In this document: one piece after another, positions 41,087-52,081 of the stretch
Layout: every line of letters starts with the position of its first letter
Position numbering within the stretch: the stretch's first letter is position 1
Source: an uncultured Clostridia bacterium
GTDB taxonomy: Bacteria; Bacillota; Clostridia; Oscillospirales; Ruminococcaceae
Direction: 5' to 3'
Length of the DNA: 64,000 nt
Assembly (NCBI GenBank): GCA_947586185.1
Contig: CANPXN010000007.1
Location: 19,532-83,531 of the forward strand
Notes under the pieces: generated by a model
The model's input: only the letters and a program-made list of their open reading frames with translations
Databases searched by the model: none
What the model was told of the DNA's origin: nothing
Position numbers and translations under genes: made by a program

Positions 41087-44000
41087 ATGCCACTAAGACA
41101 GGATATAAAAAAGGTGCTTGTAATAGGCTCTGGTCCTATAATAATCGGTCAGGCAGCTGAATTTGACTATGCTGGAACTCAGGCATGCCGTGCTTTGAAG
41201 CAGGAGGGTCTTGAGGTTGTTCTTATAAATTCAAATCCTGCTACAATTATGACTGATAAGGCCATGGCTGATAAAATTTATATTGAGCCTCTTACCCTTG
41301 ATGTTGTTAAGCGAATTATAAAAATCGAAAAACCTGACAGTCTTTTGTCAACTCTTGGAGGACAGACAGGTCTTACCCTTTCAATGCAGCTTGCTGAGGA
41401 AGGATTTCTTGAAGAAAATAACGTGAAGCTGCTTGGAGCAAATCCTGAAACAATTCATAAGGCAGAAGATAGACAGGCATTTAAGGATACAATGGAAAGT
41501 ATAGGCGAACCATGCATACCGTCAAAGGTTGTTGAAACTATTGACGATGCTGTAGACTTTGCAGGAGTTATTGATTATCCTGTTATTGTAAGGCCTGCAT
41601 TTACCCTCGGAGGCACAGGAGGCGGTATTGCAAATAATGAAGCCGAGCTTCGTGATATTGCTAAAAATGGTCTGAGGCTTTCTCCTATTACACAGGTACT
41701 TATCGAGAAGTGTATAAGCGGCTGGAAAGAAATTGAGTTTGAAGTTATCCGTGACAGAAAAGACAATGTTATTACAGTTTGTTCAATGGAAAACTTTGAC
41801 CCTGTTGGTATTCATACCGGTGATAGTATTGTTATAGCTCCGGCTGTAACTCTTACTGACCGTGAATATCAGATGCTGAGAACGGCATCACTGAATATTA
41901 TTTCCGAGCTCAAGGTTGAGGGTGGATGTAACTGTCAGTTTGCACTGCACCCAACAAGTATGGAATACGCTGTAATCGAGGTAAATCCACGTGTATCACG
42001 TTCTTCGGCGCTTGCTTCAAAGGCAACAGGTTATCCTATAGCAAAGGTTGCTACAAAAATTGCAATTGGATATACTCTTGATGAAATTATAAATCAGGTA
42101 ACCGGAAAAACATTTGCATGCTTTGAACCGGCTCTTGATTACTGCGTTGTAAAATTTCCTAAATGGGCTTTTGATAAGTTTGTTTATGCAAAACGTACAT
42201 TGGGTACACAAATGAAAGCAACCGGTGAAGTAATGGCGATCGGTACAAGCTTCGAGCAGGCAATCATGAAAGCTGTTCGTTCTACAGAGCTTGGTGTTGA
42301 CTCAATGAATATGAAGAAAATGGATAGCATTCCTACAGAAGAACTGCTTCAGAAAATTACAAAGGCAGATGACGAAAGAGCATTTCAGGTATATGAGCTT
42401 TTAAAGAGAGATATAACTCCTGAAAAAATTCATGAGCTTACAATGATCGATATATGGTTCCTTGAAAAGCTTAATAATCTTGTAAAGCTTGAGAAATGGC
42501 TTGCAGAAGGCGAATTGACCGAGGATAAGTATCTAACAGCGAAACAATACGGCTATCTTGACAGTACCATTGAGCGTATTTCCAGTCAAAAGTGTCCTAT
42601 GCGTAAAAGAGCTGTTTATAAAATGGTTGATACATGCGCAGGTGAGTTCAAAGCTGAAACTCCGTATTTTTATTCTACATTTGATGAAGAAAACGAAGCT
42701 AAACAGTTTATAGAAAGAACAGATAAGGGAAAAAAGAAAGTAATAGTTTTTGGTTCCGGTCCGATAAGAATTGGCCAGGGTATAGAATTTGACTATTGCT
42801 CTGTTCATTGTGTATGGACTCTTAAAGAAGAGGGTTATGAAGCTGTAATATGCAATAATAATCCTGAAACAGTTTCAACAGACTTTGACACAGGTGACCG
42901 ACTTTATTTTGACCCTCTGACTAAAGAAGATGTTGAATCAATTATTGAAACTGAACAGCCATACGGTGTTGTTGTACAGTTCGGCGGTCAGACTGCTATT
43001 AAACTTACACGTCATTTGGCAGACATGGGAGTAAACATACTTGGTACATCAGCAGACAGTATTGATGCTGCTGAGGATAGAGAACGTTTTGATGAGCTTC
43101 TTGAAAAATGCAATATACCACGCCCTGAGGGCTTTACTGTTATGACAACTGAGGAAGCAGTGGAGGTAGCTGACAAGCTCGGATATCCTGTATTGCTTCG
43201 TCCATCCTATGTTCTTGGTGGTCAGAATATGATTATTGCACATTCTGAAAAGGACGTAGTAGAATATATGGGCATCATTACTCGTACTATGATTGAAAAT
43301 CCTGTTCTTATTGATAAATATATGATGGGAACAGAAGTAGAAGTTGACGCAATATGCGATGGAAATGACTTCCTTATCCCTGGCATAATGGAGCATATTG
43401 AACGTGCAGGTGTTCACTCAGGAGATTCAATTTCTGTTTATCCGGCTCAGACTCTTTCCCAGCGCATAGTTGATACTATAATTGATTATACTAAAAAACT
43501 TGCATTTGAGCTTAAAGTGGTAGGACTTGTGAATATCCAATATGTTGTTTATAATAATGAAGTTTATGTAATTGAAGTTAACCCTCGTTCATCAAGAACA
43601 GTACCATATATTAGTAAAGTAACAGGTATACCAATGGTTGATCTTGCAACTAAAATCATGCTTGGTTCAACATTAAAAGAGCTTGGATATGAAAGTGGAC
43701 TATATAAAAAGAGTAATTATGTAGCAGTAAAGGTACCTGTATTCAGCTTTGAAAAGCTCCAGGATGTTGACACGATGCTTGGTCCTGAAATGAAATCAAC
43801 AGGTGAATGCCTTGGTATTGCTCATAACTTTGAGGATGCACTGCTGAAAGGACTTATTGCTGCCGGCTATGACCTGAAAAAAGAAGGCGGAGTACTTATT
43901 TCTGTAAGGGATACCGATAAGCAGGAAATAATTTCGATTGCAGATAAATTTGCACAAATGGGATTTGAGCTTTACGGAACAAGCGGTACAGCAAGTGTCC

Positions 44001-44278
44001 TCAATAGAAATATGATTGCAACAAATCTTGTAAGAAAAATTTCTGATGACGAACCTAATGTATTAACTTTACTTGAAAGCGGTAAAATACATTATGTAAT
44101 ATCCACATCAGCAAAGGGCAGACTTCCTGCTCGCGACAGTGTAAAAATGAGACGTAAATCAGTTGAACGTTCAATATGCAGTCTTACAGCTATTGATACT
44201 GCAAGGGCATTGGCAAATGTGCTTATGTCAAACCGTTCAATTGATGATGTTGAAATGGTTGATATTACAAAGATCTAA
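41087..44278 (+). CDS. carB: carbamoyl-phosphate synthase large subunit
   Basis: GSGPIIIGQAAEFDYAGTQACRALK; duplicated ATP-grasp halves. Confidence 0.98.
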   Translation: MPLRQDIKKVLVIGSGPIIIGQAAEFDYAGTQACRALKQEGLEVVLINSNPATIMTDKAMADKIYIEPLTLDVVKRIIKIEKPDSLLSTLGGQTGLTLSMQLAEEGFLEENNVKLLGANPETIHKAEDRQAFKDTMESIGEPCIPSKVVETIDDAVDFAGVIDYPVIVRPAFTLGGTGGGIANNEAELRDIAKNGLRLSPITQVLIEKCISGWKEIEFEVIRDRKDNVITVCSMENFDPVGIHTGDSIVIAPAVTLTDREYQMLRTASLNIISELKVEGGCNCQFALHPTSMEYAVIEVNPRVSRSSALASKATGYPIAKVATKIAIGYTLDEIINQVTGKTFACFEPALDYCVVKFPKWAFDKFVYAKRTLGTQMKATGEVMAIGTSFEQAIMKAVRSTELGVDSMNMKKMDSIPTEELLQKITKADDERAFQVYELLKRDITPEKIHELTMIDIWFLEKLNNLVKLEKWLAEGELTEDKYLTAKQYGYLDSTIERISSQKCPMRKRAVYKMVDTCAGEFKAETPYFYSTFDEENEAKQFIERTDKGKKKVIVFGSGPIRIGQGIEFDYCSVHCVWTLKEEGYEAVICNNNPETVSTDFDTGDRLYFDPLTKEDVESIIETEQPYGVVVQFGGQTAIKLTRHLADMGVNILGTSADSIDAAEDRERFDELLEKCNIPRPEGFTVMTTEEAVEVADKLGYPVLLRPSYVLGGQNMIIAHSEKDVVEYMGIITRTMIENPVLIDKYMMGTEVEVDAICDGNDFLIPGIMEHIERAGVHSGDSISVYPAQTLSQRIVDTIIDYTKKLAFELKVVGLVNIQYVVYNNEVYVIEVNPRSSRTVPYISKVTGIPMVDLATKIMLGSTLKELGYESGLYKKSNYVAVKVPVFSFEKLQDVDTMLGPEMKSTGECLGIAHNFEDALLKGLIAAGYDLKKEGGVLISVRDTDKQEIISIADKFAQMGFELYGTSGTASVLNRNMIATNLVRKISDDEPNVLTLLESGKIHYVISTSAKGRLPARDSVKMRRKSVERSICSLTAIDTARALANVLMSNRSIDDVEMVDITKI

Positions 44279-44335
44279 TATTTATGGGCGGATCAGTTTC
44301 CGCCCATGTTTCTATAAAATATGAAAGGAATTACA

Positions 44336-45109
44336 ATGAAATATAAACAGGGGAAATATCAGATAATCAGTAAAACAGCAATTGCACGTGATATGTTCAG
44401 CATGGAAATTCTTTGTCCTGAAATTACAGAAATAGCAGCTCCAGGTCAGTTTGTTCATATACTTCCAGCTGGAAAAACATTAAGGCGTCCTATTTCCATA
44501 TGCGATATTGATAAAGTCAAGGGAACTCTCCGAATTGTATTTGCAGTTAAAGGCGACGGAACTGAAATTATAGCTCAGCTTAACAGGGGAGAGCTTATAG
44601 ATATGCTCGCACCGCTTGGAAGGGGATTCAAAACTCCTGAGGATGTTAAAAACGTCGTTCTTATAGGCGGAGGTATTGGAACACCTCCTATGCTTCCTCT
44701 TGCAAAGCTGTATGGCAGCAAGGCTGTTGCAATATCAGGCTTCAGAAGCACAGATATGGTTATTTTACAGAGTGATTTTGAGGCAGCCGGAGCTGAAACC
44801 ATTCTTTGTACGGACGATGGTTCAGCAGGCATAAAAGGCTTTGTAACCGATGTCCTTAAAAATATCATGGCGGAAAGAGGCAATCCGGATATGATCTGTG
44901 CCTGCGGTCCAACTCCTATGCTTAAAGCAGTTTCTGAAATTGCAAATTCAAATAACATCTTTTGTCAGGTATCCCTTGAAGAGAGAATGGGATGCGGCAT
45001 AGGAGCATGTCTTGTATGTGCATGTAAAATAAACAGAAACGATCAGGAACACTTTGCACATGTTTGCCAGGACGGTCCTGTATTCAATTCAAAGGAGGTT
45101 ATCTGGTAA
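44336..45109 (+). CDS. pyrK: dihydroorotate dehydrogenase electron transfer subunit
   Basis: RPISICDIDK flavin motif, ERMGCGIGACLVCACK Fe-S motif. Confidence 0.94.
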   Translation: MKYKQGKYQIISKTAIARDMFSMEILCPEITEIAAPGQFVHILPAGKTLRRPISICDIDKVKGTLRIVFAVKGDGTEIIAQLNRGELIDMLAPLGRGFKTPEDVKNVVLIGGGIGTPPMLPLAKLYGSKAVAISGFRSTDMVILQSDFEAAGAETILCTDDGSAGIKGFVTDVLKNIMAERGNPDMICACGPTPMLKAVSEIANSNNIFCQVSLEERMGCGIGACLVCACKINRNDQEHFAHVCQDGPVFNSKEVIW

Positions 45110-46020
45110 TGGCTGATTTGTCTGTAAACATTGCCGGAGTTGAGTTTAAAAATCCGGTTATCCCAGCATCCGGCGTATTCGGATATGGCAGAGAGTATGA
45201 GCAGCTTTTTCCTCTTTCAAAGCTTGGAGGAATTGCTACAAAAGGTACAACTATAACAAAGCGAAATGGAAATCTTCCTCCGAGAATAGCTGAGACTCCA
45301 TCAGGCATGCTTAATTCAGTAGGATTGCAAAACCCTGGAATTGATAAGTTTTTAAGCTATGAACTGCCTAATCTTTTGAAAAAGGACACTGTTATAATAG
45401 CAAATATAGCCGGCTCCACTGCTGGTGAATGCGTTGAAATTGCCCAGAAGCTTGATAAAACAGATGTTCATATGATCGAACTTAATATCTCCTGCCCTAA
45501 TGTTAAGGAGGGCGGTTTAGCATTTGGTGCTACATGCGAGGGAGCAGCAGGGATAACCGCACAAGTCAGAAAGGCTACAAAAAAGCCCCTTATAGTCAAG
45601 CTTTCTCCGAATGTTACAAGTATAACTGAAATTGCAAAATCAGTTGAAGCAGAAGGTGCAGACGCAGTATCGCTGATAAATACCCTTTTAGGAATGAGAA
45701 TTGATATAAATACACGCCGCCCAATTCTTCACAATAATATGGGTGGTCTGTCAGGTCCGGCAGTTTTCCCTGTTGCAGTAAGAATGGTGTGGCAGACAGC
45801 AAATGCTGTAAAGATCCCTGTGATAGGAATGGGAGGAATAAGCACCGGAAAGGATGCCATAGAAATGATGATGGCAGGTGCAAGCGCTGTTCAGGTTGGA
45901 GCCGCAATGTTTACAAATCCATATGCGGCAATTGATATAATCAACGAAATAAACGAATTTCTCGACGACAATAATATTTCATCTGTTAAGGAAATAATCG
46001 GCAGCGTAAAGCCTTGGTAA
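45109..46020 (+). CDS. pyrD: dihydroorotate dehydrogenase B catalytic subunit
   Basis: IAGVEFKNPVIPASGVFGYG, ELNISCPNVKEGG; ATG overlaps the pyrK stop. Confidence 0.95.
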   Translation: MADLSVNIAGVEFKNPVIPASGVFGYGREYEQLFPLSKLGGIATKGTTITKRNGNLPPRIAETPSGMLNSVGLQNPGIDKFLSYELPNLLKKDTVIIANIAGSTAGECVEIAQKLDKTDVHMIELNISCPNVKEGGLAFGATCEGAAGITAQVRKATKKPLIVKLSPNVTSITEIAKSVEAEGADAVSLINTLLGMRIDINTRRPILHNNMGGLSGPAVFPVAVRMVWQTANAVKIPVIGMGGISTGKDAIEMMMAGASAVQVGAAMFTNPYAAIDIINEINEFLDDNNISSVKEIIGSVKPW

Positions 46021-46038
46021 AAGGGGAGGGCAACCGTT

Positions 46039-46470
46039 ATGAAAATTATTTCTGTTGATTTTGGAGATGCAAGAACAGGACTTGCTGTTTGCGATAAATC
46101 TGAAATGCTTGCATCTCCAGCAGGCGTTATACATGAAAAAGATTTTGATAAATGTATTCAAAAGACTGCTGATGCCGTCAAAGAGCATAGTGCAGAGCTA
46201 ATAGTTGTTGGATATCCGAAAAATATGAATGGAACACTTGGAGAACGTGCTGAAAAATGTAAACTATTTGCTGATAGACTTAATGAACTGACCGGAATTC
46301 AGGTAGAACTATGGGATGAAAGATGTACTACAGTTTCGGCGCATAATTATTTGAATCAGACAAATACACGTGGGAAAAAGCGTAAAAACATTGTTGATGC
46401 AGTAGCGGCAGTCATAATCCTTGAAAGCTATATGACATACCGCAAAAACAAAAGCGTGAGCAATAATTAA
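46039..46470 (+). CDS. ruvX: RuvX/YqgF Holliday junction resolvase family
   Basis: ISVDFGDARTGLAV, VGYPKNMNGTLGERA, WDERCTT. Confidence 0.93.
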   Translation: MKIISVDFGDARTGLAVCDKSEMLASPAGVIHEKDFDKCIQKTADAVKEHSAELIVVGYPKNMNGTLGERAEKCKLFADRLNELTGIQVELWDERCTTVSAHNYLNQTNTRGKKRKNIVDAVAAVIILESYMTYRKNKSVSNN

Positions 46471-46483
46471 CGCTCACGCTTTT
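46450..46483. terminator. rho-independent terminator
   Basis: AAAGCGTGAGC...GCTCACGCTTT. Confidence 0.8.
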
Positions 46484-46486
46484 GCC

Positions 46487-46669
46487 TTAGCCCATCATAT
46501 CTGAAAAGCCTTCAACTACGCTTCCAAAAGCCTTAATAGCTTTTCCTGTATTCCTCTTCAAAGACTTTTTCTGTCTTTCAGAGGATTTGGATATAACATA
46601 ACAAACTGTGCCGACAGCTGCTCCGGCAGCCGCACCTTTCATTAACGGTTTAATTTCCATTTCAATCAT
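46487..46669 (-). CDS. small YtxH-like membrane protein
   Basis: 60 aa with LMKGAAAGAAVGTVCYVIS and basic tail. Confidence 0.6.
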   Translation of the reverse strand: MIEMEIKPLMKGAAAGAAVGTVCYVISKSSERQKKSLKRNTGKAIKAFGSVVEGFSDMMG

Positions 46670-46689
46670 CCTTTCAGTTTGACAATAAC

Positions 46690-46850
46690 TTAAACAAAAT
46701 TTACCGTCTTTAAGACGATAAGTTCAATTTTAGGTATCAGTGCATCTAATGCTGCACCTTGCTGCGTTTAATGACGAAGCAAGCCCTTATTGAATATTAT
46801 CTGTAACATGATCAAAAAAATGCAGTTAAATATATGGCATTTTTCACTGA
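46690..46850 (+). ncRNA. structured RNA element B, related to element A
   Basis: GTGCA-N9-GCACCTTGC-tgc-GTTTAATGA-cgaagc-AAGCCCTTATTGAA; hairpin CTTGCTgCG/CGaaGCAAG; AT-rich hairpin AAAATGC/GCATTTT at about 46816-46845. Confidence 0.5.
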
Positions 46851-46855
46851 GGATG

Positions 46856-46884
46856 TTGAATTAAAATCAAATTTTTGTTATAAT
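46856..46884 (+). promoter_or_regulatory. promoter of trmL
   Basis: TTGAAT - 17 bp - TATAAT, downstream of element B. Confidence 0.6.
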
Positions 46885-46900
46885 ATAAAAAGGTGATAAA

Positions 46901-47398
46901 ATGAGCAATTTGAATATTGTACTTGTTGAACCTCAGATTCCGCAAAATACGGGAAATATTGCGCGTACATGCGCAGTAACCGGAGCTAAGCTGCATCTGA
47001 TTAAACCTTTTGGCTTTGAAATTACCGATAAAAAGCTTAAAAGAGCAGGCCTTGATTATTGGAATAAACTGGATATATACTATTACGACAATATTGAAGC
47101 ATTTTTTCAGAAAAATATTGGCAGATGTTTTTTCTTTACAACAAAGGGTAAAAATGTTTACAGTGAAGTTTCTTATCCGGATAATGCCTGTATTGTTTTT
47201 GGGAGAGAGGATAAGGGGCTCGATGAGTCACTACTTTATAACAATAAGGAAAAATGTGTTAGAATACCGATGCGCAACGATTTAAGAAGTCTGAATTTAT
47301 CAAATTCTGTTGCAGTAGCGGTTTATGAAGTCCTTAGACAATGGGATTTTCCTGATTTGTCAAGGGAAGGAAAACTCACAAAATATACTTGGGATTAA
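46901..47398 (+). CDS. trmL: tRNA (cytidine34-2'-O)-methyltransferase, SPOUT family
   Basis: VLVEPQIPQNTGNIARTCAVTGAKLHLI, FGREDKGLDESL, RSLNLSNSVAVAVYE. Confidence 0.94.
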   Translation: MSNLNIVLVEPQIPQNTGNIARTCAVTGAKLHLIKPFGFEITDKKLKRAGLDYWNKLDIYYYDNIEAFFQKNIGRCFFFTTKGKNVYSEVSYPDNACIVFGREDKGLDESLLYNNKEKCVRIPMRNDLRSLNLSNSVAVAVYEVLRQWDFPDLSREGKLTKYTWD

Positions 47399-47412
47399 GG
47401 AGTTTTAGAATT

Positions 47413-48279
47413 ATGATGCAGAAAATAAAAATACTTACGGATTCTACCTGTGATATTTCAGCCGAGGATGAGAAGAAGCTTGGGATAAGAATAATGTGTT
47501 TTCCTGTAACTGTTGACGGCATTGGTTACAGGGAACGAATTGATTTTACAAACGAAGAATTTTATCAGATGATGGATAATGCAAAAGAAATGCCAACCAC
47601 TTCTCAGCTCACAGCTATGGAAATTCTGGATATTTATAAAGAACTTTTTGAAGAAGGCTGGACGGATGTTATATATGTTACTATTAGCTCTACAGGTTCC
47701 GGCACCTATCACAATGCTGTTCGTGCAAAGGAAGAATTCGTAAAAAAGCATGGTGAAAAAATGCGCATCCATGTTGTTGATTCCAAAAATTATACCGGCG
47801 TATATGGATATCCGGTTATGCAGGCGGCTTTAAAGGCTCAAAAATGCACAAATATTGATGATATACTTGATTACCTTAATGAATGGTTTAATTGTGCAGA
47901 GGTTCATTTTGTTCCGCTTACACTCAAGTATTGCAAGCGCTCCGGAAGACTTTCCTCCGCTGCTGCATTTGCCGGCGAGTTGCTCGGGCTGCGTCCGATC
48001 ATAAAGATCGCTGGGGGAGTTTCAGAAGTTACGGGAAAGATCAGAGGCGAAAAGAATATCATTTCTAAGATGCTTTCAGAAGTGGAAAAATCTATGACTC
48101 CTCAAACACCGTATGTCATAATAAAAGGAAGCAGTGATGTTCTTCCGAAAGCTCTCGAAAAGGAAATGACTAAAAAGTTCGGTTATCCTCCTGAATGTAC
48201 AATTCAGATAGGTGCAGCCGTTGCTTGTAATGCTGGTCACAATGTGGTCGGCGTTGTTATCAGAGGACCACAAAGGTAA
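47413..48279 (+). CDS. DegV family fatty-acid-binding protein
   Basis: KILTDSTCDIS, TTSQLTAMEILDIYKELFEEG, SSTGSGTYHNA. Confidence 0.93.
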   Translation: MMQKIKILTDSTCDISAEDEKKLGIRIMCFPVTVDGIGYRERIDFTNEEFYQMMDNAKEMPTTSQLTAMEILDIYKELFEEGWTDVIYVTISSTGSGTYHNAVRAKEEFVKKHGEKMRIHVVDSKNYTGVYGYPVMQAALKAQKCTNIDDILDYLNEWFNCAEVHFVPLTLKYCKRSGRLSSAAAFAGELLGLRPIIKIAGGVSEVTGKIRGEKNIISKMLSEVEKSMTPQTPYVIIKGSSDVLPKALEKEMTKKFGYPPECTIQIGAAVACNAGHNVVGVVIRGPQR

Positions 48280-48399
48280 AATTTTTATATACTGTAAAAA
48301 AATACTTGCAAAATGCACTAAAATAGTGTAAAATATAGAGGATGGTTGTTAAAATAATAACAGCCTTGATCATGTATTAAATGAAAGGATGTTTATTAA

Positions 48400-49620
48400 A
48401 TGGCAGGATTAAACAAGGTTTCAGTTGATGACATTAATGTTAAGGGTAAAAAGGTTCTCGTAAGAGTTGACTTTAATGTTCCGCTTAAAGACGGAGTTAT
48501 CACAAATGATAACAGAATTCAGGCAGCTCTTCCAACTATCAAGAAACTCGTTGCCGATGGCGGTAAGGTTGTGCTTTGCTCACATTTAGGAAAGCCTAAG
48601 AATGGCCCAGAGGATAAGTTTTCACTTGCTCCAGCCGCTGAAAGACTTGCACAGCTCGTTGACACAAATGTAAAATTTGCTAAGGACGATGTAGTTGTAG
48701 GCGAAAATGCCAAGAAGGCAGTTGCTGAAATGAAGGACGGCGAAATCGTAGTTCTTGAAAATACAAGATTCAGAGGCGCTGAAGAAACAAAGAACGGTGA
48801 AGCTTTTGCTAAGGAGCTTGCTGATCTGGTTGATAATGAAGTATTTGTTATGGATGCTTTCGGTTCAGCACACAGAGCTCATGCTTCAACAGCTGGTGTA
48901 ACAAAGTTTGTTAAGGAAACAGCAGTTGGCTATCTCATGCAGAAGGAAATTCAGTATCTTGGAAATGCTGTAGAGGTTCCTGTCAGACCATTTGTTGCTA
49001 TTCTTGGCGGCGCTAAGGTTGCAGATAAGCTCAATGTTATTTCAAACCTTCTTGAAAAGTGTGATACACTCATTATCGGCGGCGGTATGGCATACACATT
49101 CTTAAAGGCTCAGGGTGGCGAAATCGGTACTTCCCTTGTAGACCTTGAAAAGCTTGACTACTGCAAAGAAATGCTTGCAAAGGCTGAAAAGCTCGGCAAG
49201 AAGATTCTTCTTCCAGTTGACGCTTCAGTTGCAGCTTCATTCCCTGATCCAATTGACGCTGAAATTTCTATCGAAAACTGTGACGCTGATAAGATTCCTG
49301 CTGATAAAATGGGTCTTGACATAGGTACAAAAACACAGGAAATCTTTGCTGATGCTGTTAAATCTGCAAAGACAGTTGTATGGAATGGTCCTATGGGCGT
49401 ATTTGAAAATCCTGTTCTTGCTAAGGGAACAATTGCAGTTGCAAAGGCACTTGCAGAAACAGATGCTACAACAATTATCGGCGGCGGAGATTCAGCAGCA
49501 GCTGTTATGCAGCTTGGATTTGCAGATAAAATGAGTCATATTTCAACAGGCGGCGGTGCTTCTCTTGAATATCTCGAGGGTAAGGTGCTTCCAGGCGTTG
49601 ATGTAATTGCAGAAAAGTAA
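48400..49620 (+). CDS. pgk: phosphoglycerate kinase
   Basis: [23 protein letters not shown]-like motif, GGGDSAAAV. Confidence 0.98.
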   Translation: MAGLNKVSVDDINVKGKKVLVRVDFNVPLKDGVITNDNRIQAALPTIKKLVADGGKVVLCSHLGKPKNGPEDKFSLAPAAERLAQLVDTNVKFAKDDVVVGENAKKAVAEMKDGEIVVLENTRFRGAEETKNGEAFAKELADLVDNEVFVMDAFGSAHRAHASTAGVTKFVKETAVGYLMQKEIQYLGNAVEVPVRPFVAILGGAKVADKLNVISNLLEKCDTLIIGGGMAYTFLKAQGGEIGTSLVDLEKLDYCKEMLAKAEKLGKKILLPVDASVAASFPDPIDAEISIENCDADKIPADKMGLDIGTKTQEIFADAVKSAKTVVWNGPMGVFENPVLAKGTIAVAKALAETDATTIIGGGDSAAAVMQLGFADKMSHISTGGGASLEYLEGKVLPGVDVIAEK

Positions 49621-49627
49621 TTTTTAA

Positions 49628-49656
49628 CAGAGAACAGGGGAAACCTTGTTCTCTTA
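49628..49656 (+). terminator. weak hairpin between pgk and tpiA
   Basis: AGAGAACAggggaaaccTTGTTCTCT. Confidence 0.5.
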
Positions 49657-49692
49657 GCTTAATTAAAGTAAATTTTTAAAGGAGTATATGTA

Positions 49693-50469
49693 ATGAATAA
49701 ATCAGTAAGAAAGGCAATAATTGCCGGTAACTGGAAAATGAATAAAGCACGTCCTGAAGCTAAGGAGCTTCTTGAAGCAATCAAGCCTCTTGTTGCAAAT
49801 GCAGAAGGCAAAGTCGAAGTAATCGCATGCGTACCTTTCACTAACCTTGAAACTGCGATCAGCGTAACTGATGGATCAAACGTAAAGATCGGTGCAGAAA
49901 ACGTACATTTTGAAAAGAGCGGAGCATTTACAGGTGAAATTTCAGCTGATATGCTCGTTGAGCTTGGCGTTGAGTATGTAGTTATCGGACATTCTGAAAG
50001 AAGACAGTATTTCGGTGAAACAGATGAAACTGTAAATAAGAGAACTAAGGCTGCTCTTGCTGCCGGATTAAAGCCTATCGTATGCGTAGGTGAGCTTCTT
50101 TGGGAACGTGAATGCAATATTACTGAAGAAGTAATTGCACGTCAGATAAAGCTTGACCTCTTTGATGTATCAAAGGAAGATGTTAAGAAAACTGTCATTG
50201 CATACGAGCCTGTATGGGCTATCGGCACCGGAAAAACAGCTACAGCTGATCAGGCCGAAGAGGTATGCGGATTTATCCGTTCAACACTTGCTAAGATTTA
50301 TGACCAGGCTACAGCCGACGCTGTTACAATTCAGTATGGCGGTTCAATGAATGCCGGAAATGCAGCTGAGCTTCTTTCAAAGCCAAATGTAGATGGCGGA
50401 CTTATAGGCGGCGCATCACTCAAGGCTGCTGATTTCAATACAATTGTACAGGCTGCTGTTGAAGGCTGA
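49693..50469 (+). CDS. tpiA: triosephosphate isomerase
   Basis: AGNWKMNKARPEAKEL, YVVIGHSERRQYFGET, AYEPVWAIGTGKTA. Confidence 0.98.
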   Translation: MNKSVRKAIIAGNWKMNKARPEAKELLEAIKPLVANAEGKVEVIACVPFTNLETAISVTDGSNVKIGAENVHFEKSGAFTGEISADMLVELGVEYVVIGHSERRQYFGETDETVNKRTKAALAAGLKPIVCVGELLWERECNITEEVIARQIKLDLFDVSKEDVKKTVIAYEPVWAIGTGKTATADQAEEVCGFIRSTLAKIYDQATADAVTIQYGGSMNAGNAAELLSKPNVDGGLIGGASLKAADFNTIVQAAVEG

Positions 50470-50500
50470 TTAAAATAATTCTTATTGAAAGGTTAATCAT

Positions 50501-52012
50501 ATGAGTAAAAAACCAGTTGCACTTATAATAATGGATGGTTTCGGATATAATCCAAGCGATTACGGCAATGCAATTACTGCCGCAAATACGCCTAACCTGA
50601 CAAGATATTTGAAAGAATGCCCTAATACTAAAATTGGGGCAAGCGGTATGGATGTAGGTCTTCCTGACGGACAGATGGGAAATTCTGAGGTAGGTCATAC
50701 AAATATTGGTGCCGGAAGAATTGTTTATCAGGAGCTTACAAGGATAACTAAGTCCATCAACGAAGGTAAGATTCTTGAAAATGAGGCAATTATTGATGCT
50801 GTAAATAATTGTAAAGAAAATAATTCGTCACTGCATTTTATGGGCCTTCTTTCAAGTGGTGGTGTTCATAGCCACAATACACATCTTTATGGACTGCTTG
50901 ATATGGCTAAGAAAATGGGACTTGAAAATGTTTATGTCCACTGTTTTATGGATGGACGTGATGTTCCGCCTTCAAGCGGCAAAGAATTTATTGAAGAGCT
51001 TGAAGCTAAAATGAAAGAAATTGGCATAGGAAAAATTGCAACAATTAGCGGACGTTATTATGCTATGGACAGAGATAACCGCTGGGATAGAGTCGAAAAG
51101 GCATATAACGCAATGGCTAAGGGCATTGGTGAATATGTTTCAAATCCTGTCACTGCAATGGAAAAATCCTATGCAGCTGACGTTACTGATGAGTTTGTTG
51201 TTCCTGTTGTATGCGACAAGAACGGTATGATTAAGTCAGGCGACAGTATTGTGTTCTTCAATTTCCGTCCTGACCGTGCAAGAGAAATTACAAGAACTTT
51301 TGTTGATGACGCATTTACAGGCTTTGACCGTGAAAAGCTGAATGTAAAATTTGTCTGCATGACTCAATACGATGCTACTATGCCTAATGTTGATGTAGCA
51401 TTTAAGCCTCAGTCACTTATCAATACTTTTGGTGAATATATAAGTAAAAAAGGACTTTCACAGCTCAGAATTGCTGAAACTGAAAAGTATGCACATGTTA
51501 CATTCTTCTTTAACGGAGGCGTTGAAGCACCATATGAGAATGAGGACAGAGCGCTTATTAAATCACCAGCCGTAGCAACCTATGATTTGCAGCCGGAAAT
51601 GAGCGCACCTGAGGTTTGCAGCGAAGTTGTAAAGAGAATCGAATCAGATAAATATGACGTTGTAATTCTCAATTATGCTAACTGTGATATGGTTGGACAT
51701 ACAGGAGTTTTTGACGCTGCTAAAGCAGCTGTTGAAGCTGTAGATGAGTGTGTAGGTAAAACCGTTGATGCAATACTTGCAAAGGGCGGTGTGGCGCTTA
51801 TTACAGCTGACCATGGAAATGCAGATAAGATGTATGAAGAGGACGGTTCTCCGTTTACAGCTCATACAACAAATCCTGTTCCATTTATTGTAGTAGGTAA
51901 AGATTGTGAGCTTCGTGAAGAAGGCGTTCTTGCAGATATTGCACCAACTATGCTTAAACTTTTAGGACTTGAACAGCCAGTTGAGATGACCGGTTCTTCT
52001 ATAATAAAATAA
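50501..52012 (+). CDS. gpmI: 2,3-bisphosphoglycerate-independent phosphoglycerate mutase
   Basis: ALIIMDGFGYNPSDYGNAI, LPDGQMGNSEVGHTNIGAGR. Confidence 0.97.
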   Translation: MSKKPVALIIMDGFGYNPSDYGNAITAANTPNLTRYLKECPNTKIGASGMDVGLPDGQMGNSEVGHTNIGAGRIVYQELTRITKSINEGKILENEAIIDAVNNCKENNSSLHFMGLLSSGGVHSHNTHLYGLLDMAKKMGLENVYVHCFMDGRDVPPSSGKEFIEELEAKMKEIGIGKIATISGRYYAMDRDNRWDRVEKAYNAMAKGIGEYVSNPVTAMEKSYAADVTDEFVVPVVCDKNGMIKSGDSIVFFNFRPDRAREITRTFVDDAFTGFDREKLNVKFVCMTQYDATMPNVDVAFKPQSLINTFGEYISKKGLSQLRIAETEKYAHVTFFFNGGVEAPYENEDRALIKSPAVATYDLQPEMSAPEVCSEVVKRIESDKYDVVILNYANCDMVGHTGVFDAAKAAVEAVDECVGKTVDAILAKGGVALITADHGNADKMYEEDGSPFTAHTTNPVPFIVVGKDCELREEGVLADIAPTMLKLLGLEQPVEMTGSSIIK

Positions 52013-52081
52013 TTAAGTATGTAACCGACGCACGCTGATTAAGCCAGCTTATCAGCGCTTGCTCCGATTTTAATGATAATT

